This document shows, in pieces, positions 1-10,700 of a DNA stretch of 64,000 nucleotides. The notes under the pieces were generated by a model. It saw only the letters and a program-made list of their open reading frames with translations, was not told the DNA's origin and did not search any database. Source of the DNA: Labyrinthula sp. Ha. Taxonomy: Eukaryota; Sar; Bigyra; Labyrinthulida; Labyrinthulaceae. The position numbers and the translations under genes are program-made. Every line of letters begins with the position of its first letter. The stretch's first letter is position 1. The stretch spans positions 62,001 through 126,000 of the forward strand of contig JAALGZ010000006.1 of the NCBI GenBank assembly GCA_015227615.1. Direction: 5' to 3'.

Positions 1-2395
1 TTTTATGATCACGTAGAGAGTATCTGCCCTCTCAAAAAGATGTCTATGTGAAGTCGAAGTACTTTTGGTTATAAGATTAACTACCACGATGAACAAATCA
101 AGTTTTTTATAGTTATTATGCATTATAGTCAGGGTTAAATATTTGGAATATTTGAATTAATAGCTTTAGCTCCTAAAAACACTCTCTGAATTCCATTTCT
201 ATTCTTCCGCTTAAGAGATGTGTATATTTATAGTCAAAGTGTTGGTAAACCCAGATACAGTTTCTTATATGTTGTGGAAGAGAGTTATGATCATAATCAT
301 TACTATCGGCTCCTAACAATTAGGGAAAACGCTTCTTATTTTAAGAAATTTTTCAGATTAAGTTATCCTTATTACGAGTATGTATGAAAATAAATTAGCT
401 GGTTTTACGCAACTAATTAATATGAATATTAATATATTTCATTGTATTTCATTTTAGTCAAACAACATCATATTTTTCGTTTGCTTTTATTTCATTTTTC
501 ACAGCTGTAGTTAGAATAGATGCAATCTTCCTAGTTACACACTTTATGTTAGAATGGCTTTCGTCCCCTTTCCTTCTTGTTGACTATTGACTATTATGAA
601 ATGGTACTCATTGTTGTTTGGTTTATATTTTTAGTGGTTTTGTTAAAAGCTTAAGAAAATACAGTTCGTTGAAACTCCTATTCTCTATTTCCGGTACTCT
701 TAGATACAAAACGATACTTCTTCATGCGAAAATGGTAATGAGCATCAAAATGCTTATTTCTCGCTGTGCAATATCCATCTATCATCCTGTTATGGGTTCC
801 TTGGCTATATACTTTTATTTCTGCTTCATACTTTAAATCGGGTTCCTCGAGTATCAATGTGCTTCACTTTCTATATGTAGCCACTACTGCAAGTTTAACA
901 TATCCAGATTCCTTGTCATTTTAGCGAAAATTTTCTATTTCCTCCATTTAGAGGTACTAGAATCACTATTCAACAAAACGTATTTACCCCTCGCTGATTC
1001 ATTTATTTTATAGTTACAAAACTATTATCAGCATAAATTCGTAGCTTCTTTCTCGCTGCACCCACCTCAAGGAGACATGATCCTCCTAATAAGGAGGAAA
1101 AACCTAGTGTGTTCTTTGGTTTTTGCAAGAATGAACTTCTCGGCTTAGTTAGGTATCGTAAAAGATAAATAAATGTAAACAGTTTCTAGATTCTAAGAGT
1201 AGTGGTAAAGTCGCTGATTGTTCCAAGTATATGGTGGTAGCATTTTCTAATGCTTTGAACTCAATGTTCTGATCTAAACGTGAATGTGGCATAAAGATCG
1301 AGATGCCCATATTCTACTTTGATATAAGTGAAATTATTCGTTGATAACTTAGGGGATAATTGTTTGGGCTCCTGTAAATATTTATATTAGATTCCAGTAA
1401 CTTTATATCCGAGATAGTTGTACCTTTCTGATTTGAAATGAAAATCAAATATTTGAGCCAAAAGTCTACATTATTCCCTAGCACTATTTCCTTGGCTCCA
1501 GATAATGTGTCCCGGCTGGTTGAAATTAGTATTTCTTCTACATACATCTTCGTAACTCCTGTCCTATTTGAGAGTAACATTTATCTCGGTTATGAGATGG
1601 GTTGATCATCAGGCAATAAATACTTGAATATGGTTATAGTTAAACCTAAAACTACTTGCAATTTCTGAAACACTGTTATTCCCTACCTTGGTTTCGTTTA
1701 TTTTGCTGCCAACATTAAAATATTTTAGGTTTCGGCTTCATCTTCTGGTTAGGTAATTTTTTTTGCTATTTTCGAAACTATTTTCCTCTTAAGTAAGGCC
1801 TAAAAGATCCACCTTTATTATTTTTAAATTGCTGCTCTTGTAGTGATGGTATTTATTTCCATACATGACACAACGTTTATTTTCAGTCAGAGAAAAATTT
1901 CTGCGAAAATCGTATCCACAACAACTGAAACACTTCAAACTAATTTTATTTCTCGTTTAAAATTTTTTCTTTGCCTAAGTCCTATCATGTTCTGTTGCTC
2001 CAATGTGCCACATCGGAGAGGGTTTACTGTATTATACTTTTAATTATTATATAAAAGTTAACGGGTGACTATAAACTATTTCCTTGATACTAGAACTCAG
2101 TTACAGATAGTTGTTGACCAAGTATGTTTCTGATAAATGTCTCAACTAAGTTCACATAAGAGTTTCCTACAATTAATACTAGCTATAGAAAATACTTGTT
2201 TATTCATCCAGATGCAATTTTAGAATATAGAATTGTATATCTTGAGGTTTTCTTTGTTGTTAGATCATCCACTCCCCCAAGATTCTTGTCAAAGTTGTTG
2301 CACGTGTTTTTTAAAGCATAGAAACCGTTCTTAATATCTGAAAAATAATGTGATAAGCTGAACTAAACAGCTCTTTAAAGGAAACTTTTGGTCAC
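1..2395. other. Gene-poor AT-rich stretch
   Basis: No convincing gene is visible. The longest open frames are under 90 codons and have no recognisable domain. The minus-strand frame at 1314-1580 has a faint resemblance to a copia-type reverse transcriptase and is discussed separately. Confidence 0.6.
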
Positions 2396-2700
2396 TTATA
2401 AGTAGGTAACAGAGTTCACTTCTTTGTTGAACTTTCCTGCATCCACCAACATTTGAAATAATCCTTGCTCATTATACACAGCGATTAGACATCGGATTTG
2501 ACAAGAGTTATCAATAATTATTTGATATTTGTCTTTATTCCAATTTTCAATAAAAAAAATGGGAGTTTGATTCTCATCAAGTAATTCCAATTTTCAATTG
2601 ATTGCCAGAATAAAGAAGGGTTTTGCGTCCTTGCTTTAAATTTTGGGAGCTTCTTGCTTTTTCTGTACAGCATATGAAAATTTTTAAGAATTGGCGACAT
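2396..2700 (-). mobile_element. Fossil of a Ty3/gypsy-like LTR retroelement (RT/RNase H boundary)
   Basis: Two minus-strand segments resemble the end of a gypsy-type reverse transcriptase and the start of its RNase H. One is rich in basic and aromatic residues, like the connection region. The other (about 2396-2590) has the spacing of the RNase H start: an Asp followed by a small hydrophobic run, then a Lys-Phe-Asn-Lys stretch resembling the family's R-K-L-N motif. The copy is broken, probably in at least two places. No LTRs were recognised nearby, and the strong decay suggests an old insertion. The resemblance is judged by eye only. Confidence 0.4.
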
Positions 2701-4472
2701 GATATGTGAATAATTCAGTAATAGAATGTAGTTGGGAAATTTGGCTAACTTTTTCCTATTTTCATGCGGTGCAAAACGGGGAAGTATTTTTTAGGCTATT
2801 TGGTTCAGTGTTTTGTGGCGCAGCTTTATGTTGACAATCAATTGTTTATCAAAAATCAATCAGAATGGTTTAGGAAATAGAAGAATCAATTATTAAGAAA
2901 AAACTTAAGCATTTTTTTATAAGTTGGCAATAAATCAAATCTGATCTCTAATCGCGACACACGAATTAAAGGTGAGTTGCAGTAGTTTTGAAGGTGTTGT
3001 ATAATGATCACCGTCGCAATATTCAATTTTTCATCTTAAAACTAAGAATTTAAACCTCTTAAGTATCACTTTGCACAATCTTTTCTCTGAAAGTATGTTA
3101 ACTAGCTTCCTCTATGCTTAGGCTAACCGTCGCTGGTGGTTGAATCATGTGAACAGCATATGCCTTAAAGTGTCTTCAACCAAGTTAAGACAAGGGAAAC
3201 CCAATGCTAATCAAACAAAATTATAGTTTTCCATCATAGTTTAGCTAGTTGACTTTTCTCAACACTTTGGTAATTCATATGAGTTCCTTTTCTTTGTGCT
3301 TCTTATGTTATTTTCTGATCTCCCTGTTCACATATTTTCCGATAATATTAAGTAAAGAACTTGTTATTTTTCATCACTCTCGAGAAATATGAATTCTTCT
3401 CATTGAATTTCTAATCCAATCACTTTTTTTCTTTAAGAACGGTTTCTCATGTATATCTTTAAACATTATAATCTTTATTTCTCATTTAATCCTGTTCGAT
3501 AAATGAAAAACTTGTCACAAGAAAACTATTTTCATCAGGCTCTTTTAAATATGTTGGGAGATAGGCGAGGAAAAAAAGTAAGACTCTTCTTTCTCATATT
3601 CATGACCATAGAATACTATTGAGAAGATTATTTTGTGAAATATGTAATTCAAAAAAGAAGAAGAACTTGTACTTGTTGCAAACTTTTAAGGGTATATCAT
3701 GATTATTTCTTTATTGTTGCTGATATAAGGTGCAAAATTCTCCTGCTAAGAGAAAATTATCACTGGGCTAAAGTCATTTAGGCATAAATGAGTAGAACGT
3801 CCAAGCGAGGCGTACCTAATAAGCTGAAGCTTCTGGGTAACAATGGTACAGCTTCGTTAAACCACTTTCTAAGAATATTCAATGAGAAATATATAACTAT
3901 GCTTATATCCTTGAATCCTCGACCATAATGTTCAGTTAAAGTATTTAGCATAAAGTTAATCAGACCTTTGGGACAATTATGGCATGAGTGAAAATTTTAC
4001 TTCATTACTGTTGTGTCGACATTTATTGTCTTGTACATGAATCGAATCATTGTCTCTAATGCTTCTTATTTTAAAACCCAAATTCAAAGTATTTATTTAA
4101 ATTATGTGTTCTGTATATTAATTCCAATCTTGCTACTGAAATACAAAATCTTCTGTGCACGATGTTATCCACTGAAAACACCTTCTCATGCCCAATGAAG
4201 ACACTTAACTACTGGGATTAACTAGTTTCACCAGATTTCCAACTGAATTAAAAGCCTTTCCTAGAAAAAACACTAGCTGCTCATCACCAAGCAAGGTTGC
4301 ACTTAAATTGTACTCAAAGTAAGACAAGTCATTCCTCTTCAGGCACTTTCAAAGCAACCTTTACTGAAACAGATTAGATCTTTAGTGAAAATCCAGACAC
4401 AGGAAAATGTAACTGCAATTGCCTGTTGCATGGAAGGAAAACAGTCGTTTCAAAGTAAAGGGTCCAAGGCCC
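2701..4472. other. Intergenic stretch, nothing assigned
   Basis: AT-rich DNA with no open frame that looks coding. The last 250 bp or so are probably the 3' untranslated region of the TBCE-like gene on the minus strand. Faint traces of the gypsy-like fossil may extend a little past 2700. Confidence 0.6.
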
Positions 4473-6164
4473 TTAACAATTCTGCTCGACAATAATTTCA
4501 GGAACCTTTCTGTGCAAGACCGCAAACTCAAACAACTTCATATCTTCATCATCTAATTCAACAGGAATTTCTTTTTCATACTTCTGGAACATTTCTTCCT
4601 TTTTACTTTCCTCTTCATTCTTCGCAATGAACATTAATTTTTGATTCATTTGCTTAATCTTAAACCACACTTCACACAGTTTCTTCAGATTCTTCACCGT
4701 AAAATCAGTTGGCAAAACTGCCTCTTTAGCACCCTTATTACATCCAGAGCCTGCAAAGCACCTAAAACTCAACTTTATAGTTCTCACATTAGCTGATTTC
4801 CCAATCGAGGTTTCTCCAATCGAGCTGGGATCCAAAATTTCGCTCAAATTAAACTCCAAAGCATGTGCTAACTCACTCAAACCAGGATAAACGAAGTTAA
4901 TTTTAGCGAAATTTGTCCTCAAGCAATCTTTACCAGGTATAAAATTATAACCTTTCAACTTATCTAGTGCCGAATCCAGGTGCTCATCCAGTTGTTCAGT
5001 CTTAGCTAAAGAACGTAGGAAATGTAAAAACGAAAGCTGCTGATCTTTCACATGTCTTTGATTAAGTTCCGAGCCGTTTAACTTATTTAGTTTCTTAAAC
5101 GTTGAAAGCAAAGTAATTCGACCGTTTAGAAAACTCTTCTTAAGATTTTCGTCATCTGCAAAACAAGTAATCCAAAGTTGAGATATATTTTTGTTTAGTT
5201 GAAGAAAAGGAAAAATTGAAGGTATTTTGTTTTTATCCAAGTTAAGACTTTGTACTCTGATAATTGAAAAATCTGTTCTTGAGCCAATAGAATTTATTTC
5301 ATTGGAAGAAAGATTAACTTTAAAAATTCTTGGGAATATTCTTTGCAAATCAAATAGAATTGACAGAGAAGAAATTTTGTTCTCACTAAGATCTAAGATT
5401 TCCACATTTTCAAAAACAACGCTTAGATTTTCAAAGTGTTCATTTATTAGTTGATTAGACGAAAGAAAAAGTTCTCTCAAGAAGGTAAAATTATTCTGAA
5501 TCAAATTCAAAGTAAGAGAAAAGTCGCTAACACGAATTCTATTCAAAACTAAAGTTTCAATATTATTTTTCAAAATGTTTTCATCTTCATAATCAAATAG
5601 GAAAAAATTATTAGATAGATTCAAATACTTTAAATTTGGTGTTCTTTCCAAAATTTGAGAAACAGTTTCCCATCTTGATATAAACGTTTTACAAAGTGAA
5701 AGTTCGCTAACCTTAGAAAAGATACAAAAATCTTCATTAGATATAAGCTCGACAGGAAAAAAATCTATAGAAACAATTTCTAAGTTTTTAATTGTTTGTT
5801 GTTTTCGTATTTCTTCAAAGCCTACACTTTCAATTTCGACCTTTTCTCTTGACTTGCAATAAATTAACCCTTCATTTTCCACTTTAGAGCAGTTTTTAAC
5901 ATTGGAGTTTTCTTGCTGATACTTTTCTTTTAAACAAGATAAAAAAGTTTTTCCAAACCTTAACTTTTTCGAGTTTTTCTTAAAGAAAGAAATTCTCCCT
6001 CCATATTTCGGCTCAATAAAAGTTGAAGAAGTAGAAATTTCGATATTAGCAGGTTCAAGCCATTCAATTCCATAATATTCAACATCCCCTTTTTCTGGAA
6101 GAGTTCCGAAGTATCGAATGATTCCTCTCTCATTATTTTCATTTGACACAATTCTGTTTTCCAT
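4473..6164 (-). CDS. Tubulin-folding cofactor E-like protein (CAP-Gly, LRR, ubiquitin-like)
   Basis: Probably helps fold or disassemble alpha/beta-tubulin in the cytosol, by family. The protein is 563 aa. Residues about 10-75 form a degenerate CAP-Gly domain (YFGTLP...YYGIEWLEP and GGRISFF). Residues about 120-380 are leucine-rich repeats with regular L-x-L-S-x-N units. The last 110 residues look like a ubiquitin-like domain, preceded by a helical segment. This order is diagnostic of TBCE. The start is the first ATG, at 6164; the frame stays open eight codons upstream but only from a GTG. It is a single exon, unlike most other genes here. SdhC lies upstream on the same strand, with a 257-bp gap. 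Confidence 0.85.
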   Translation of the reverse strand: MENRIVSNENNERGIIRYFGTLPEKGDVEYYGIEWLEPANIEISTSSTFIEPKYGGRISFFKKNSKKLRFGKTFLSCLKEKYQQENSNVKNCSKVENEGLIYCKSREKVEIESVGFEEIRKQQTIKNLEIVSIDFFPVELISNEDFCIFSKVSELSLCKTFISRWETVSQILERTPNLKYLNLSNNFFLFDYEDENILKNNIETLVLNRIRVSDFSLTLNLIQNNFTFLRELFLSSNQLINEHFENLSVVFENVEILDLSENKISSLSILFDLQRIFPRIFKVNLSSNEINSIGSRTDFSIIRVQSLNLDKNKIPSIFPFLQLNKNISQLWITCFADDENLKKSFLNGRITLLSTFKKLNKLNGSELNQRHVKDQQLSFLHFLRSLAKTEQLDEHLDSALDKLKGYNFIPGKDCLRTNFAKINFVYPGLSELAHALEFNLSEILDPSSIGETSIGKSANVRTIKLSFRCFAGSGCNKGAKEAVLPTDFTVKNLKKLCEVWFKIKQMNQKLMFIAKNEEESKKEEMFQKYEKEIPVELDDEDMKLFEFAVLHRKVPEIIVEQNC

Positions 6165-6421
6165 AACGGTTTCTACCGATTTGTCCACAGTAATGTAATA
6201 TCACGTTTAAAATATCAGGAGAGTAATGCAATCTCGCGGTTGACAGTAATACCGGAGTAAAGCAACATTGAGATTGAAGATTATACTAGCTCTCGTTTAT
6301 ATACAATTGTTTTACGCTAACCACATACCTTAATAAATAAGAAAACTTCCAGGAAAAAAGATTCTTAAAAAGAAGAGGTTTTTGAAAATAAAGGAAAACT
6401 TAATTTTTCTGCAATTAGGAC

Positions 6422-6895
6422 TTAAATCATAACAGCAGCAAGTCCAGCAACTCCTGTGAATCCAAAGATTGCTGCAGCTGTTTGATACTGGGTTTGGGAA
6501 TTAAGGTTTTCTGGATAAAACTCCCAAAAAAAATGTCTAATGCCAACACCAAAGTGTAGTGCAAAAGCACTTGCAACAGTGAACTTCGTCAAACTTCCAA
6601 GTGCAGCAGTATTTCCAATGGCCATATACAACTCAGGAACATTAATCGTCATCAATGAAGCAAATGCCGTTCCATATAATCCAACTGCTAGTAATCCACC
6701 ACTTACTCTATGAGCAATAGAGCTAATTGCCGCCAAAGGAAAAGCATAGATAGTAACATGTGGGGAAACAGGGCGATTTAAAGATTCTTGGCGTTTTATA
6801 TAGCCTGGATTCGGTACCGATGATAAAACTCTAACATTCTGGCTTCTTAACAATGAAGATTGGGACCGAGCAGCGCGGGAAATTGCATTAAACAT
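6422..6895 (-). CDS. Succinate dehydrogenase cytochrome b560 subunit, mitochondrial (SdhC)
   Basis: Membrane anchor of respiratory complex II, binding haem b and ubiquinone in the inner mitochondrial membrane. The 157-aa protein starts with a basic, Ser/Arg-rich presequence (about 1-30). It then has the family signature RPVSPHVTIY and SSIAHRVSGG, the second containing the conserved quinone-site Ser and Arg region. Three hydrophobic helices follow. The haem-ligand motif is seen as ALHFGVGIRHFFWEF. The ATG at 6895 is used; the frame opens two codons earlier only with TTG. It is divergent from the methyltransferase gene across a 196-bp region with four CCAAT boxes. Confidence 0.93.
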   Translation of the reverse strand: MFNAISRAARSQSSLLRSQNVRVLSSVPNPGYIKRQESLNRPVSPHVTIYAFPLAAISSIAHRVSGGLLAVGLYGTAFASLMTINVPELYMAIGNTAALGSLTKFTVASAFALHFGVGIRHFFWEFYPENLNSQTQYQTAAAIFGFTGVAGLAAVMI

Positions 6896-7091
6896 TTTCA
6901 AATTTTTTCCTCGATTTTATCTTTCTCTTTGTTTCCCAAAATTATAGAAAAATGATTGGCTAAATTGATGAATCAGGATTGATTTATTGGTCAAAAGCTA
7001 ATGAATATAATTGGCTTATATATAATTTCTGCGATTTTTATTGGCCAAATATAATCTCCCAAAATTATCATTCAAAACAACAAACAAAAAG
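6896..7091. promoter_or_regulatory. Bidirectional promoter with a phased CCAAT-box array
   Basis: The 196 bp between divergent SdhC and the methyltransferase contain ATTGG (CCAAT on the minus strand) at 6955, 6986, 7010 and 7040. Start-to-start spacing is 31, 24 and 30 bp. AT-rich TATATATAA and AAATATAAT words lie close by and could serve as TATA-like elements for the rightward gene. CCAAT boxes are the known target of the NF-Y complex; its role here is inferred. Confidence 0.6.
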
Positions 7092-7796
7092 ATGCTAGAG
7101 TACTTTGGTATTGCAGGTTTATTTGTACTTGTTCTACGGCACTTTTCACCCAGAATTTATGACTTTGTGATAGTGTCAATGACAAAAAGGTGGTATGAAG
7201 CTGTTTTGCTTGATATACCAGAGAATTCAAAGGTTTTAGACGTTGGTATAGGAACAGCGACATCATTGTTGGAAAATAGTGAAATTATAAAGCAAAAGAA
7301 GTTGAAAATTGTTGGATTGGACTATGATAATGTATATATTGCAGCGGCTAAAAAAGCAATAGAAAATCATCCTCTACACGATGATATCAACGTTTTTTGC
7401 AGAGATATTTATGATGACTCCATTAGAAAGGATTTTAATGGATTCGACATGGTATACTTTTCCGGATCGTGGAGTTTGATGCCAGATCCTGTTAAAGCTG
7501 CTCAAATTTGTGCTAATTTATTGAATCCAGGAGGAAAGATTTACATTACTCAAACATTCCAGAAGAAAGCGGGATGGAGTTCGTGGTTTTTGAAAGTGTT
7601 CAAACCTTTGATGAGATACTTTACAACTATTGATTTTGGTAGATTAACATTTGTCTATGAAATGGAGAACTATTTAAAGCAATTAGAAAATGGTGATGAA
7701 GAAATGAAGTTGACCGTAGAAGAATGTAAAGTTCTTGAAGCAGCAAAAAACAATTCATTCATTGCTTCATACTTCATTAAACTGTCGGTAAAGTAG
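7092..7796 (+). CDS. Class I SAM-dependent methyltransferase, membrane-anchored type
   Basis: Predicted to transfer methyl groups from S-adenosylmethionine; the substrate is unknown. The 234-aa protein has a hydrophobic N-terminal stretch (about residues 4-18, FGIAGLFVLVL) that may be a membrane anchor. The SAM-binding motif I follows (VLDVGIGTAT, about 48-57), then the acidic post-I strand (IVGLDYD). A motif like GFDMVYFSGSWSLMPDP stands where small-molecule methyltransferases have their D-x-V/I strand. NPGGKIYITQTF is motif III. The start is the ATG at 7092; the upstream part of the frame begins with TTG inside the CCAAT promoter. It resembles UbiE/COQ5 and sterol methyltransferase folds in general, but no specific subfamily is clear. 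Confidence 0.8.
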   Translation: MLEYFGIAGLFVLVLRHFSPRIYDFVIVSMTKRWYEAVLLDIPENSKVLDVGIGTATSLLENSEIIKQKKLKIVGLDYDNVYIAAAKKAIENHPLHDDINVFCRDIYDDSIRKDFNGFDMVYFSGSWSLMPDPVKAAQICANLLNPGGKIYITQTFQKKAGWSSWFLKVFKPLMRYFTTIDFGRLTFVYEMENYLKQLENGDEEMKLTVEECKVLEAAKNNSFIASYFIKLSVK

Positions 7797-10700
7797 ATGC
7801 TAAATTGAAGTAATTTGTTAAGTCTATTATTTACTATCTTGACGATTAAAGCTTTTTGTCCTGTGAAAAGTGTCTTTCATCTGAGAAAACTGAACAGAAT
7901 TCGGTGGCTCTACAAAAACCAATTAGTTACTCTTTGACTCTTAGCTTTAAAAATGTCTGTATAATCTACAGTTTATCCTTAAGAAAGAAAGCTGCTGAGT
8001 GTAAAACACATTTATTTCATCAAATTAAGGAACCTGTAGAGAAAAAACGGCTTTGGTTCATGATTAAACAAAGTTAAAATTTTCCAATTTGCTAACCAAT
8101 GCACCAAATGATGAATGTTAGAGATGTACCTATTTTTTATCAAACGCAGAATAAGATCTACTACTCATAGCACGCTTACTTCCCACTATGTTAAGCAGTT
8201 TGATCAATGATGACCATCATGGACATGTCGGTGAACAATATAGGCTGGATGTCAAAGCAGGAACAAGTAGAAATGTTGAAATTAAGTAATTCGGAAAAAC
8301 AAATCCAAACGATTCCCGAAATAGGAGTTGTATAGCATTTATCTGTAGGGTTATAATTAGTATATAGCAAAGCTAAGGTAGAACTAAAGAAGGTTTTAAT
8401 TTTAATAAGCTAGAAAAGGGAAAATTCTATAAGAAATATTTATTCAGTATACAATTAGTAGATAATATGCACCATCTCTGATCTCTATGGCACAATAGTA
8501 CTGTTGTCTGAAGTGTGTGGATTTTTGCAACGAAGTAAAGAAACAACTCTATCAATGCACCATATATAGCCAATATGGTAGCGATTGAGTTGGAGATGGA
8601 GACCAAGGAAAACCACAAGAATAACATAGGGTTTTCTAGAAGCAACAGAAGCCGCATCAACATCTAATGAAAATGTTCCTTGATTTGAACTCGTGAATCG
8701 CAATTTACTTCCTTTTCAAAAAAGGAGGTGCGTGAAATAACCACTGATTTGAGCAAAATTTCCTTTCCTAGGAACCCCATTTTCGTGATAATTTTTTTTA
8801 GTAATACTGAATTGAAGCCAAAATAATCTTAGTCTTCTGATCGATCGACTTCCCAGTAAAGTCAAATATGCAGTCACTTCCTGGCATTCTACACGCAAGG
8901 TAACAAACACTAAGTGTTTTCCTTCAACTAACATCCCATATTAGATTCTTAATTAAATTGAATCTCTTATACTTCTGTGAAGAGCCTGTTCTCAATCTGA
9001 ATAGAAGGCTACTAGAAATGATGTATTGTGAACAAATTTCTTACAGTTGCCCTGCAAACTAGTTTACTTTAAATTATGTCTTTCAATTACGGGAAGAGCT
9101 ATCAAAAATGAATTATTCTAGTTCAACTATATTATGGAGATTCATATTATCATCCATGCTCTCTTATTCTTGTTTTTCCGAGCACTTCCATAGCGTAGAG
9201 TATTGAACTGGACTGGCGTACAGAGTTTTCAGAGTTTTATTAACACCAACCTTCAAAGAGGCCAAGTTTCAAGTAAAAATATTAGATACAAGTGCACCAA
9301 GTAGACCAACAAGCATATCGTTCACTTCTTATGCTCAAAATATGGGTAGAGCATCTATTTCAGCAGTTACTGGTACCCTCTTCTTTACCATATTACTCTG
9401 TATATTTTTACTTTTCTGCAAATGACCTCAAGATTACTGTCATCTCTACCTAGTGTAAATTACCCTTTTCTCAAGATTTTTTCTGACTCTATTAACTCTT
9501 GGGGTTCCATTAGAAATGCTTATTAAGCTTCACATCATTCAATGTGTTTTTCTGCATGCATTGCTTAAGTTTAACCTTATAACGCGGACTTATCTGCCTT
9601 TCTTTCCACATTATGGTATCGTTCCCTATAACTATAGGATGTATATCTGATTTATCACTTTTTTCTTTGATTCCAAACATATTCAGTTCCATTGATCAAA
9701 TAGTTTGGCGTATAGTATGTTAATTAGAGATAACCTTATGGCAAGATTATTCATGTGGCTCTATAGTATAGAACTTGGGTTCAATATTTTGATAGATCTG
9801 GTAATTAGGGAACTTTTTAAGTCGTTAGTTAGCACTAGATGCTTATTCGGCATTGATAGATTTGAGTTTTAGAAATACCCCTTAAATTCATAATAATATA
9901 AGTTGCACTATATCTAACAGTACTACTGTATAACTTCCATACTAGCGTTCCCTATGACTACATCATTCAGATGCTTCCTCACTGAGAATACAGCCAATAT
10001 TTCTACAAACTGTAATCTTTTTAGCACTTACTCACCAAAATTCTCCTACCACTTATATTGTAACCTTTACATCTAATGCTTTTACCTTAGCTTTGTCTCC
10101 ATGGCAGATTCATATATCTATATATATTTAACTTATTCGCTTCAAGAGGTTTTCCATAAATCTATGGGGGCTACCTTCATTAGTTAATTTTGTAGTGAGC
10201 ATTTACCCTTTCGAATTTTATCTTTTATATATTGTTGAAAGAGCCAATTACCCTTTTACCACCCGAATGGGATCCTTTTCTTAAAAAGCTAGATGCTAAT
10301 TCAGCTTTGCATTGCAACGCCACAGAACAAGATGAAGTAACTAGAGATTTTTCTTCACGATATTACCATCATAAGCTTGACATTCTAGAGCCCAAATTGT
10401 AAATTCGGATATAGAGACTTTATCATAGATATGTAATCCAAAGTTTCTCCCATGATGGCCTTATTTGGCACCCCTCTATTATTTTTCCTGATCATGCTAA
10501 ATGGTTCAACAGAGTTTTGCGATGATTATGATAGCTTAGCCAACTTGAATAATCAAAGGTAAAGCCCAGTTCGATGAATTCAATTATGTTCGTGATAATA
10601 TCTCATGAAACTAATTGCTGTAAGAATACCCAACCACCAGTCACTTTGCATTGCAACGCATTTAGTACAAATAATGGAGTTTTTGCTTTGTTAGATTCAC

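Noticed and set aside
5227-5454. Plus-strand frame inside the TBCE gene
   Set aside because: It is the antisense shadow of the leucine-rich repeat region.
7856-8077. Plus-strand 73-codon frame just downstream of the methyltransferase
   Set aside because: It starts at a TTG with no intron linking it to the upstream gene. Probably 3' untranslated or intergenic.
8427-8934. Three overlapping minus-strand frames of 72-78 codons
   Set aside because: They overlap each other in different frames, start at weak codons and show no domain. No 28-33 nt intron gives a longer coherent product.
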